From Bacteroidales bacterium (GTDB taxonomy: Bacteria > Bacteroidota > Bacteroidia > Bacteroidales > UBA7960), in NCBI GenBank assembly GCA_007132825.1, contig SLNX01000090.1:1-9946 (forward strand): 9,946 nt of DNA, in the 5' to 3' direction. Shown here in pieces: positions 1-7,150 of this stretch; within the stretch, counting starts at the first letter, position 1, and the number at the start of each line of letters is the position of its first letter. The notes under the pieces were generated by a model that was given only the letters and a program-made list of their open reading frames with translations, was not told the origin of the DNA and did no database searches. A program made the translations under genes and the position numbers.

Positions 1-25
1 TCGATAATCGTTTATCATTTTTCAC

Positions 26-33
26 TATATTTG
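26..33 (+). promoter_or_regulatory. possible Bacteroidetes -7 promoter element for the phospholipase D-type gene
   Basis: TATATTTG fits the Bacteroidetes primary-sigma -7 consensus TAnnTTTG. It lies 44 bases before the chosen ATG, so transcription would begin near position 40 and leave a leader of roughly 40 bases. No convincing -33 TTTG is visible at the expected spacing, although the window begins only 25 bases upstream. The sequence is AT-rich, so a chance match is quite possible. Confidence 0.3.
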
Positions 34-77
34 GATGGCTATTGTTTTGCCCCTTTCGGGGGATAAATTTTTGTGGC

Positions 78-1154
78 ATGAGTGCTGAACAGGATTTGCA
101 AATTCGTCTGGTGTCCGACCCCCTGGCATATTACACCTTAATGCTCAGGGATATACAAAAGGCAACGAATTATGTTTTCCTTGAGATTTACCGGTTTCGC
201 AGCGACGAGATCGGCGCCCGGTTTCGTGACAACCTGATCAAAAAATGTTATGAGGGGGTTCGGGTCTCCTTATTGATTGATTCCTGGGGAGCTTCGTCCA
301 ACTATTCTTTCTTCCATGATCTGATTGAAGCAGGTGGGCATGTTCGGTTTTTTAAGAAGATACGGTTTAGCTGGGACGGCTTCACCAAAAGCCACAGGCG
401 TGATCACCGAAAAATTCTGGTCATCGATGATGACATCACTTATATAGGGTCGGCAAACATCTCCTCATATTCGCTCAATTGGCGGGAGTCAATGTTTCGC
501 ATCAAAGGTCCGATAGCAAAAACCTTCAAGCGGATTTACCATGAGAACCTCCGTCTTCATAACAAGTATTTTTATGACAAACAGGCCTATACCAAAACCA
601 TCTTTTATAAGGATTTCGAGATCTTGCGTGATGTGCCCTCCATTCCCTGGCAGCCTGTTAAAAAGAAATACCTGGAGTTGATCAATAATGCCAGCCGTGA
701 AATCGTCATCGAAACGCCCTATTTCCTCCCCGGAAGCAGCCTTCGAAAAGCTTTGGTCGATGCTGCCCAGCGGGGTGTAACAGTAAATGTGCACATTCCC
801 AAAAAATCAGATGTGGGAGCTTTGGACCTGCTTACATCCAAATACCTGGGAGAGATGGCCGAACAAGGGGTCAGGTTTTTCTTTTTTCTGCCACAAAACC
901 TGCATGCAAAAATTTTTATGGCAGACAGGAGGTATTTTGTTATTGGGTCATCAAACTTTGATTACAGAAGTTTTCGTTACCAGCATGAGATTTGCCTGGC
1001 TGGTGAACACAAAAGCCTGATCCGCCAAATCATAAGCCACATCAACGAAACGCGAAAAGATGCCGATCCTTTTAATTATGAATACTGGCTCAAGAGACCT
1101 ATGATGCAGCGGTTCTTTGAGTGGGTCCTGATACCCTTCCGTCATTTGTTCTAA
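78..1154 (+). CDS. cardiolipin synthase-like phospholipase D family protein
   Basis: This is a 358-residue enzyme of the phospholipase D superfamily, most like ClsB-type cardiolipin synthases, which join two phospholipids (for example two phosphatidylglycerols) into cardiolipin at the inner membrane. Two complete HKD motifs are visible: H110-x-K112-x4-D117-x6-GSAN, and H276-x-K278-x4-D283-x6-GSSN. Both halves of the pseudo-dimeric active site therefore look intact. There is no N-terminal pair of membrane helices as in E. coli ClsA. The protein is probably cytosolic or peripheral, with a basic, aromatic C-terminus (RFFEWVLIPFRHLF) that could touch the membrane. I chose the ATG at 78 because the frame further upstream opens only with a TTG at 42 and adds 12 unconserved-looking residues. 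Its stop lies in a small hairpin, and ptb follows after about 90 bases. The exact substrate (cardiolipin, another phospholipid, or nucleic acid as in Nuc-type enzymes) cannot be told from sequence; the two-HKD single chain favours Cls. Confidence 0.85.
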   Translation: MSAEQDLQIRLVSDPLAYYTLMLRDIQKATNYVFLEIYRFRSDEIGARFRDNLIKKCYEGVRVSLLIDSWGASSNYSFFHDLIEAGGHVRFFKKIRFSWDGFTKSHRRDHRKILVIDDDITYIGSANISSYSLNWRESMFRIKGPIAKTFKRIYHENLRLHNKYFYDKQAYTKTIFYKDFEILRDVPSIPWQPVKKKYLELINNASREIVIETPYFLPGSSLRKALVDAAQRGVTVNVHIPKKSDVGALDLLTSKYLGEMAEQGVRFFFFLPQNLHAKIFMADRRYFVIGSSNFDYRSFRYQHEICLAGEHKSLIRQIISHINETRKDADPFNYEYWLKRPMMQRFFEWVLIPFRHLF

Positions 1155-1165
1155 ACAAATTTTTT
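1144..1165 (+). terminator. AT-rich hairpin with T-tract, likely weak intrinsic terminator
   Basis: ATTTGTT (1144-1150) and AACAAAT (1154-1160) form a perfect 7-bp stem around a CTA loop, followed directly by five T residues. The stop codon TAA of the phospholipase D-type gene (1152-1154) straddles the loop and the descending arm. Only one of the seven pairs is G-C, so the structure is weak. It would act on plus-strand transcripts only, as there is no A-tract on its left. It fits separation of this gene from ptb-buk. Confidence 0.45.
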
Positions 1166-1207
1166 CTGCACACCCCTTTTGGGAAACACTTTTTCGCTTC
1201 TTTTTCT

Positions 1208-1215
1208 TATTTTTG
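1208..1215 (+). promoter_or_regulatory. candidate Bacteroidetes -7 promoter element for ptb-buk
   Basis: TATTTTTG matches TAnnTTTG at every fixed position and lies 29 bases before the ptb ATG, which would give a leader of about 20-25 bases. A TTTG occurs at 1178-1181, but the 26-base spacing is longer than the usual ~19-21, so the -33 element is uncertain. The position, just after the hairpin at 1144-1165, is where a promoter for ptb-buk would be expected. Confidence 0.4.
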
Positions 1216-1244
1216 AGCCGTTAACCGAAAATTCTCTCAACAAC

Positions 1245-2147
1245 ATGCTGAAAAAACTAACTGAACTTCACGACATGGCCCGCGGACACAGCCGTCGGAG
1301 GCTGGCATTGGCTGCAGCCCACGACGCCCACGCTATGGAGGCCGTGATCAATGCCTGCAAAAACAACATCGTGTCAGGAATCTTTGTCGGAGATGAACAA
1401 AAGATCCGGGAGATCGCTCAAAACAAGGGGTTTGACCTGTCGGAGTTTACAATTATCAATGAACCCGACAACGCTAAGGCCGCAGCAATTTCTGTTAAAA
1501 TGGTTCGCGACAAGGATGCAGACATCCTGATGAAAGGCAACCTGGGAACTGCAGTGCTGTTAAAGGCCGTTCTCAATAAAGAAAATGGTTTAAGAACCGG
1601 GGAACAGATCTCCCACCTGGCCGTTTTTGAACTTCCAACCTATCACAAGCTTATTGCGTTAACAGATGCCGCAATGAACATTGCGCCCGAGTTTGGTGAA
1701 AAGGTTTCCATCACCCGCAGCGCTGTGGTGTATTTACAGCAGCTTGGCATTAAAACGCCAAAGGTAGCCATGTTAAGTGCGGTTGAAACGGTTAATCCCG
1801 CAATGAAGTCGAGCATGGAGGCCAGCGCCATTGCAAAAATGGGTGATCGCGGACAGATCAAAAATTGCGTCATCGACGGTCCGCTGGCTTTTGACAATGC
1901 CGTAAGCAAAAAAAGCGCCGATTTAAAGGGTATCATAAGCCCTGTAGCAGGCGATGCCGACCTTTTGGTGGCTGACGACATTGATGCTGCAAACGGTCTC
2001 TACAAGGCCTTTATTTACTTCGCACAGGCAAAATGTGCAGCGGTAATCCTGGGTGCATCAGCGCCAATTGTTCTTACCTCGCGCGCCGACACAGACGAAA
2101 CAAAACTCAATAGCATTGCGCTTGCTGCTGCAGTAAACCAGAAATAG
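1245..2147 (+). CDS. ptb: phosphate butyryltransferase
   Basis: This 300-residue enzyme transfers butyryl (or a similar short or branched acyl group) from CoA to phosphate, giving butyryl-phosphate in the cytosol. It belongs to the phosphate acetyl/butyryltransferase family. Family blocks are visible in order: DADILMKGNLGTA (91-103), LTDAAMNIAP (139-148), VAMLSAVETVNPAM (174-187), DGPLAFDNAVS (211-221), GDADLLVADDIDAANGLYKAF (236-256, acyl-phosphate-binding region) and PIVLTSRADTDETK (274-287). The length of about 300 residues is normal for Ptb and well short of multidomain Pta. I chose the ATG at 1245; the open frame extends to 1179, but the extra 22 residues are hydrophobic and cover the candidate promoter. 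The neighbouring butyrate kinase gene 29 bases downstream makes Ptb far more likely than acetate-specific Pta. True acyl preference (butyryl, isobutyryl, isovaleryl) is not readable from sequence. Confidence 0.92.
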   Translation: MLKKLTELHDMARGHSRRRLALAAAHDAHAMEAVINACKNNIVSGIFVGDEQKIREIAQNKGFDLSEFTIINEPDNAKAAAISVKMVRDKDADILMKGNLGTAVLLKAVLNKENGLRTGEQISHLAVFELPTYHKLIALTDAAMNIAPEFGEKVSITRSAVVYLQQLGIKTPKVAMLSAVETVNPAMKSSMEASAIAKMGDRGQIKNCVIDGPLAFDNAVSKKSADLKGIISPVAGDADLLVADDIDAANGLYKAFIYFAQAKCAAVILGASAPIVLTSRADTDETKLNSIALAAAVNQK

Positions 2148-2150
2148 CAT

Positions 2151-2176
2151 CCAAAAACAAAACAAACACAACACAC
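2151..2176 (+). promoter_or_regulatory. A/C-only unstructured translation leader of buk
   Basis: The 26 bases before the buk ATG contain only A and C. There is no Shine-Dalgarno sequence and almost no capacity to fold. Bacteroidetes are known to start translation largely without Shine-Dalgarno pairing and to favour A-rich, open leaders, so this probably serves as the buk initiation region within a ptb-buk transcript. There is no terminator in the 29-base gap. Confidence 0.45.
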
Positions 2177-3253
2177 ATGGAAAAAGAACTGATCCTGGCC
2201 ATTAATCCCGGTTCCACGTCAACAAAAATCGCTGTTTTTCAGAGCACCAAAGAGGTCTTTCTAAAAAACATCAAACACTCAAGGGAAGACCTTAAGGCTT
2301 TTAAAAATATTACTGACCAATATAGCTTCCGCAAGAAAATCATCCTGGAAGAGCTGGAAAGTGCCTCATTTGATATCAATCTCATTCGGGTTATTGTGGG
2401 TCGTGGTGGACTTGTAAAGCCCATTCCTTCTGGGGTATACCATGTAAACGACAGGCTCGTGGAAGACCTGAAGGCTGGAATTATGGGACAGCATGCAAGC
2501 AATCTCGGAGGGCTCATTTCCAAAGACATTGCAGACTCCATTCCGGATGCACGGGCTTACATAGCCGATCCGGTTGTGGTGGATGAGCTGGAAGACATTG
2601 CCAGGATTTCCGGGCATCCAAATTTTCAACGGGTTTCCATTTTTCACGCCCTCAACCAGAAAGCCATTGCCCGCCAGCACGCCAAATCGGTAACGCGCTC
2701 TTACGATGCGCTTAACCTTGTGGTTGCCCATTTGGGCGGAGGCATCAGTGTTGGCGCACATTACAAAGGTCGCGTCATCGATGTCAATCAGGCGCTTGAC
2801 GGTGAAGGGCCTTTCTCTCCCGAAAGAAGCGGAACTCTGCCCTCAGGAGCACTGGTGGAAATGTGCTTCAGTGGGAAATATACCAAAGAAGAGATCAAGT
2901 GTATGATAACCGGACAAGGTGGGTTGGTTGCTTATCTTGGTACAAATGATGCTTATGAGGTCGAAAAACGCGCACATTCCGGTGATAAAGAAGCACAACT
3001 TATCCAGGATGCGATGGCTTACCAGGTTGCCAAGGAGATTGGCGCCATGTCTACTGTTTTGAAAGGCCAGGTGGATGCCATCCTGCTGACCGGGGGCATC
3101 GCTTACGGCAAACCCTTTGTGGAAGCTGTTTCAGAAAGGGTAAGGCACATCGGACCGGTGTATGTTTATCCGGGAGAGGATGAAATGCGTGCACTCGCAA
3201 TGAACGGACTCATGGTTTTCAACGGAGAAACAGAAGCGATGGATTACACTTGA
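2177..3253 (+). CDS. buk: butyrate kinase
   Basis: This 358-residue kinase of the acetokinase/ASKHA family converts butyryl-phosphate and ADP to butyrate and ATP, completing the step begun by Ptb. The N-terminal phosphate-binding loop INPGSTSTKIAV (9-20), the HLGGGISVGAH block (185-195), the catalytic-region stretch GEGPFSPERSGTLP (209-222) and the adenosine-binding LLTGGIAYGKPF (303-314) are present, followed by the conserved YPGEDEMRALA (331-341). Length and the SPERSG block fit butyrate kinase rather than acetate kinase, which is nearer 400 residues. The start ATG is the first in frame and follows an A/C-only leader. The gene is co-directional with ptb at 29 bases and presumably co-transcribed. 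It converges on the histidine kinase gene, with only a heptamer array between them. As with Ptb, a branched-chain acyl-phosphate substrate is possible. Confidence 0.93.
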   Translation: MEKELILAINPGSTSTKIAVFQSTKEVFLKNIKHSREDLKAFKNITDQYSFRKKIILEELESASFDINLIRVIVGRGGLVKPIPSGVYHVNDRLVEDLKAGIMGQHASNLGGLISKDIADSIPDARAYIADPVVVDELEDIARISGHPNFQRVSIFHALNQKAIARQHAKSVTRSYDALNLVVAHLGGGISVGAHYKGRVIDVNQALDGEGPFSPERSGTLPSGALVEMCFSGKYTKEEIKCMITGQGGLVAYLGTNDAYEVEKRAHSGDKEAQLIQDAMAYQVAKEIGAMSTVLKGQVDAILLTGGIAYGKPFVEAVSERVRHIGPVYVYPGEDEMRALAMNGLMVFNGETEAMDYT

Positions 3254-3330
3254 TAATTGTTAATTGTTAATTGTTAATTGTTAATTGTTAATTGTTAATT
3301 ATTAATTGTTAATTTTTGATTGTTCACTGT
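3254..3330. repeat. TAATTGT heptamer tandem array (11 units)
   Basis: Eleven consecutive 7-base units can be read without a gap. Units 1-6 (3254-3295) are exact TAATTGT, unit 7 is TAATTAT, unit 8 is exact, and units 9-11 decay to TAATTTT, TGATTGT and TCACTGT. The array starts on the base after the buk stop, fills the whole 48-base gap between the convergent genes, and continues about 29 bases into the kinase gene, supplying its TAA stop (3302-3304). Each unit contains TAA on both strands, and since seven is not a multiple of three, any three units put a stop in all six frames. No hairpin with a T-tract is seen here, so no ordinary terminator separates the two genes. Confidence 0.92.
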
Positions 3331-6300
3331 TTCTTTTGGCCCGCGGAATGTGTAGAATGAACGTGCTCCCCATTCCCTCGCGAGAGTGGAAGTCGATGTG
3401 GCCACCGATCCCTTCAATGATGTTTTTCACAATTGAAAGGCCCAGCCCCATCCCTTTGGCTTTGGTTGTAAAATAAGGATTAAATATGTTTTCCTTTTGA
3501 TCATCCGAAATGCCACAACCCTGATCGCTGATACGAACGATGCAGTTGTTTCCTTCAAGTGAGCATTCGACTACAATTTCTGCAACCTCATCCTTGTCAT
3601 AAGCCTGTAAAGCATTCTTTATCATATTGTTAAACACCCTGAGCATTTGTTTTCTGTCTGCATGAACAAAAAATTCGTCATCATTTCCGGAGAACAACAA
3701 CCGTATGTTTAGTTTTTCATATCCCTTGTAAAGGTCCAGTACCTCAGGTATAAATGTTCTGAGATTTAGGTTGTCGTTTTCGCCGGCGGGCATCTGGGCA
3801 AAGTCGGAAAACTCTTTGGCAATAGCAGACATGTTGTCGATTTGTTCCACCATGGTTTTGGTAAAACGCTCCAGCCGTTTATCCCAGTCGGGAACTTTGT
3901 CTTTCCAGGCTTTTTCAAGGTACTGGACGCTCAATTTCATCGGTGTGAGCGGATTTTTTATCTCGTGTGCAACCTGTCGGGCCATCTCCCGCCAGGCGGT
4001 TTCGCGCTCACTTTTGGCAAGCAGATCTGCACTGATGGATAGTTCATCTGTCATTCGATTGTATTCCCCGATAAGACTTCCAATTTCGTCGTCGCGTGTC
4101 CATGCAATCTTCTCGTTGGTCTTTCCCAGCTGAATGCGGGCTAGTTTTTCGCGAATCAGCTGCAGGGGTTTTGTTACATAATTAGATATAAAGAGGGCTA
4201 ATACAACGGCAAGTACCACCAACAAAACATAAATATTTACAAATGCCACAAGGAAGTATGAGAGTTCGCTTCGAAGCACTCCTTCGCGTGCAAAATAGGG
4301 CAGGTTCAGATAGGCAATTTTTTCGTGATAGCGATTGTAAACTGGTGTATAGGCTGAAAGATATTTCAAGTTGCCAATTTGTTCGGTATGGATAAAGTGG
4401 CTTTTTTGTTGCCGGTTAATGTTATGAAATGCGATCGGATCCATTTTGCGTCCAACCAGCCCCTCTTCAAAAATTCTGGGACGGCTCGATGCAATCATAA
4501 AACCGTTTGTGCTGTAAATGTTTATATCAGAAAAGAATACGTTGGAATACTTAAGTAAAATGTCATACAATCGGTGTTGCATTGAATCGTCCAGGTAATA
4601 CTCATCAGCCAGCGTATTCTCAATTTCTGCAAGCACGCTGAATGTTTTTTCATGCAAAAAGGCCATATTTTTATTTTCATGGATATTGAAAATGAAAAAC
4701 ACCGAAGCTCCGCCAAAAGTTAATGCCGATAGCAGTAAGATCGCAATCATCGAGAACTGAACCCTGTTTTTGAAGTTCATTTTTAAAAGATCCCGGGGTT
4801 TGGTTCTGTTCACGAGCAACCAAAACACCACCACCAAAACAAAAAAGGTTATGAACAGATATGAAAAGGGGGCCACCGCCTCCAGGAAGCTGATCCGGGG
4901 CCTGCTTATTATGATCAGGGTATCTTCATCCTTTTGATAAGCCAGATGATGGTATCCGTCAAACATAAAGCTTGTAAATTCCTGATCTGACAAGTCAAAC
5001 ACACTTGAATAAATGTTATAAACAAAAGTGCCGAACTCATTCACAAGAATTCCGTTTTTATAAGTGGCATAGGAATAATTAATCAGTTCCCTGTTGATAT
5101 CCACCGCATCATCTATCAGCAGCTCCGGAAATCCCATGTCGCGAGCCAGAAATTTAGCGTCAAGCTCTATATAAAGGTGGTAAACGGGATCATCACCATT
5201 AACGGCTTGCTCGGTTGACAAACGTGTTATATAGCTGTTCCTCCCTGTGTTGTTGTCCAGGTAAATAAGGTGGTCGCTGATGGTTTCCCTGCCATATCTG
5301 GCAATATAGTCATCAAAGAAAAAAGCGCATGGAAGTTCTACGTTGGCAGGTTTGATCAAAAGGGGCTCATCCGGCTCGCATGTTGTAATCTGCATCTCAT
5401 ATTTTGCCCAAAAGTCATAAAAGTAATGAAACTGTAAATAGTTATAGATTGCAGTTTCATTGTAGGGATCGCGTTTGATAAGATTTAGAAGTTGATTGTC
5501 ATTAAAGAGGGCTTGTTCGATATCCCTGAACAGGAATTCGGCTACCGGATCTTGTTCAGAGGCCAGCTGAAGGGCAATGGTCGCTCTTTTGTCAAGTTCT
5601 TTCTCCTTGTTGAAGCGGTAGAGCGCAAATGTTGAAATAATGCTAAAAAGGAAAAGGGCCACTACCAGCGTCGACAAGCCGATTCTGGCCGTTTTTCTGC
5701 GCCGGTCAAGTTCAAAAACCATAACAGCTGAAATAACTAGCAGCCAGAGAAGCGGCTTGATTCCATATACCAGGAGTGTCACCAATATCAGGAGCGCTAC
5801 CGTAAGGATGCAAGTAATCACAAAGTGGCGATAATTGCCTAGCAAGCTATATGTAAGCCGGCATAGAACAATGCTGAAGAAATAAAATGACACGAAAATC
5901 AGTCCGATGATCAAAAACCCAATCAGGCTGTAAACATCCAGTTTTAAAATAAAATTCACATCGAGATTCAGGTGGGAATTAATCACCAATCCTTCTATTA
6001 AATAGAGGGATAGTCCGCATACAAGGTATATCAAAGCAATCAGACCAAACCCTATTGCAACAGCTGTCGCTTTGTTTTTTGTCGGTTTTACAGGTATTTG
6101 GCGCAAATTATGAAACAAAAAATAACCAAACGCGGTAATCAGCACCAGGTGGAGCAGCAAATCTCCGAGTGAGGGCAGCAACACGGATGCTGCGTAGAGC
6201 TCCGGGGCAAACATGTATCCATTATAAAATACACTTGGGATTCCGAGCCAGACGGCCACAACGCGCACAGCGACAAGGCTTGTTAAAAAGCCGGCAATGG

Positions 6301-7048
6301 CGATGTTTTTTCTGCCTGTTCGAAATGTTTTTGTGAAAAACCGGAACGTGGTATATATAAAGATCAGCCATGCTGCTATTGCGGTAACGAGCGATAATAC
6401 ATACAGTAATTTGACCGGCTGTATAAGTGCTGCTTCACTTTGCACTTCAAGGGAAAACAAGAACTTGCCTTTTGAATCCTCAATCGGGTAGCCAGATTCG
6501 GGACGATCGGATATAAAAAAAAGTGATTCCAGCTGGGGAAGGTTGTCGCTAAACCTGTTTTCAAGAAACTCATTTTGATACTTAAACGCGGTTTTAATCA
6601 AAAAATACGCAACATGTGTCTGATTATCAATTTCTTGGCTTCGATAGTAGTACCAACCATTTGCTTTTTGCAAGGCACCACTCCTATTGTCAGGTGGGTG
6701 GTGGTTTTGGAGAGGAATGGAGTTGTGTGACCAGAATATCGGCTGATCGTTTCTATAAACCTTAAAAATGATCCCTTTGTCGGAGAACATTTTATTGAGT
6801 TTTCTGAGATAATCCGGTTCTAAAATGCTTTGACCGTTTGTTGCGACATATTCATCTGCAAATGCGGTCAATTTATTTTCTACAATTCTTTCATTATCAA
6901 GGAAGGCTTTTTGAAACCGGTAAGCATATTGGGCGCTGTCTGTTTTTGTCATGCGAACCTGATAGATGACTTCGCTAACCAACAAAACAAGTATGGCGAG
7001 AAGGAGGCTGTTTGTAATTTTATTCAGGCTGGACTTTTGCATGGCCAT
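3302..7048 (-). CDS. large polytopic NtrY-like sensor histidine kinase
   Basis: This inner-membrane sensor kinase is about 1,248 residues long. Predicted layout: one membrane helix (7-29), a first periplasmic region (31-212), a block of eight helices (about 213-478), a second periplasmic region (479-726), two helices (727-747, 765-788), a third Cache/PAS-like periplasmic region (789-929), a last helix (930-956), then HAMP (957-1005). In the HisKA domain, H1028 in RQVAHEIKNPLTPMK is the predicted phosphorylation site. The ATP-binding domain has the N box around N1145 (IKNALQAYD), the G1 box DQGCGIS (from D1175) and the G2 box GMGLGL (1199-1204). Twelve helices place both ends in the cytosol, as the domains require. 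The first start in the frame is a TTG at 7075; I prefer the ATG at 7048, with 7042 equally possible. No response regulator is adjacent, so the partner and signal are unknown. The last residues (NSEQSKINN) are encoded by degraded heptamer units. HPLTPMK-type H-box similarity points to the NtrY group; this does not prove a role in nitrogen control. Confidence 0.9.
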   Translation of the reverse strand: MAMQKSSLNKITNSLLLAILVLLVSEVIYQVRMTKTDSAQYAYRFQKAFLDNERIVENKLTAFADEYVATNGQSILEPDYLRKLNKMFSDKGIIFKVYRNDQPIFWSHNSIPLQNHHPPDNRSGALQKANGWYYYRSQEIDNQTHVAYFLIKTAFKYQNEFLENRFSDNLPQLESLFFISDRPESGYPIEDSKGKFLFSLEVQSEAALIQPVKLLYVLSLVTAIAAWLIFIYTTFRFFTKTFRTGRKNIAIAGFLTSLVAVRVVAVWLGIPSVFYNGYMFAPELYAASVLLPSLGDLLLHLVLITAFGYFLFHNLRQIPVKPTKNKATAVAIGFGLIALIYLVCGLSLYLIEGLVINSHLNLDVNFILKLDVYSLIGFLIIGLIFVSFYFFSIVLCRLTYSLLGNYRHFVITCILTVALLILVTLLVYGIKPLLWLLVISAVMVFELDRRRKTARIGLSTLVVALFLFSIISTFALYRFNKEKELDKRATIALQLASEQDPVAEFLFRDIEQALFNDNQLLNLIKRDPYNETAIYNYLQFHYFYDFWAKYEMQITTCEPDEPLLIKPANVELPCAFFFDDYIARYGRETISDHLIYLDNNTGRNSYITRLSTEQAVNGDDPVYHLYIELDAKFLARDMGFPELLIDDAVDINRELINYSYATYKNGILVNEFGTFVYNIYSSVFDLSDQEFTSFMFDGYHHLAYQKDEDTLIIISRPRISFLEAVAPFSYLFITFFVLVVVFWLLVNRTKPRDLLKMNFKNRVQFSMIAILLLSALTFGGASVFFIFNIHENKNMAFLHEKTFSVLAEIENTLADEYYLDDSMQHRLYDILLKYSNVFFSDINIYSTNGFMIASSRPRIFEEGLVGRKMDPIAFHNINRQQKSHFIHTEQIGNLKYLSAYTPVYNRYHEKIAYLNLPYFAREGVLRSELSYFLVAFVNIYVLLVVLAVVLALFISNYVTKPLQLIREKLARIQLGKTNEKIAWTRDDEIGSLIGEYNRMTDELSISADLLAKSERETAWREMARQVAHEIKNPLTPMKLSVQYLEKAWKDKVPDWDKRLERFTKTMVEQIDNMSAIAKEFSDFAQMPAGENDNLNLRTFIPEVLDLYKGYEKLNIRLLFSGNDDEFFVHADRKQMLRVFNNMIKNALQAYDKDEVAEIVVECSLEGNNCIVRISDQGCGISDDQKENIFNPYFTTKAKGMGLGLSIVKNIIEGIGGHIDFHSREGMGSTFILHIPRAKRNSEQSKINN

Positions 7049-7107
7049 TAATTCTGTGAAATAGGTAGCAAACAAGATGCCATTTTGTGCTAAAATACGA
7101 AAAGATG

Positions 7108-7150
7108 TTGAGAGTTGAAGGTTGAGGGGTTTAGGGTTGAGGGTTTAGGG
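7108..7150. repeat. TTGAGGG/TTTAGGG heptamer array with G-quadruplex potential
   Basis: Six 7-base units are visible on the plus strand: TTGAGAG, TTGAAGG, TTGAGGG, one extra G at 7129, then TTTAGGG, TTGAGGG and TTTAGGG, followed by six T residues. The four G-runs at 7126-7129, 7134-7136, 7141-7143 and 7148-7150, separated by four-base loops, satisfy the classic G-quadruplex pattern. The G-rich strand is the template for the minus-strand genes, so their RNA would carry CCCTAAA units. The last unit supplies the TAA stop of the methyltransferase gene (7145-7147). The array occupies part of the 96-base gap in front of the kinase gene; apart from it, that gap shows only an imperfect promoter-like TATTTTAG. 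Confidence 0.85.

Noticed and set aside
50..61. CCCC-TTTC-GGGG mini-hairpin near the left edge
   Set aside because: A four-pair stem with no clean T-tract directly after it; it lies in the leader of the first gene and is too small to call a terminator or riboswitch.
42..77. Longer start for the phospholipase D-type gene
   Set aside because: The upstream start is a TTG, adds 12 residues with no family resemblance, and would leave almost no leader after the candidate promoter at 26-33.
2366..2761. Minus-strand open frame of 131 codons inside buk
   Set aside because: It is antisense to conserved acetokinase motifs, with no initiation context or family resemblance.
1245..3253. Acetate pathway (Pta-AckA) instead of Ptb-Buk
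   Set aside because: Protein lengths (300 and 358 residues) and the SPERSGTLP block in the kinase fit the butyrate pair; AckA is nearer 400 residues.
3254..3330. Possible CRISPR array
   Set aside because: Units are 7 bases with no spacers and no cas genes nearby; it is a simple tandem repeat.
3771..4133. Plus-strand open frame of 120 codons inside the kinase gene
   Set aside because: It is antisense to the HAMP/HisKA coding region, has no recognisable domain and arises from codon bias of the real gene.
7049..7075. TTG start for the histidine kinase
   Set aside because: Two ATG codons lie just inside (7048 and 7042) directly before the basic start of the first membrane helix, and the added nine residues are unremarkable.
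7090..7097. Minus-strand TATTTTAG as a kinase promoter
   Set aside because: One mismatch to TAnnTTTG and no -33 element at proper spacing; too weak in AT-rich DNA to list as a feature.
7126..7150. TTTAGGG units identical to the plant-type telomere repeat
   Set aside because: Only three TTTAGGG/TTGAGGG-type units in a row, mixed sequence, and located between ordinary bacterial genes with mnmG downstream. This is not a telomere or eukaryotic sequence.
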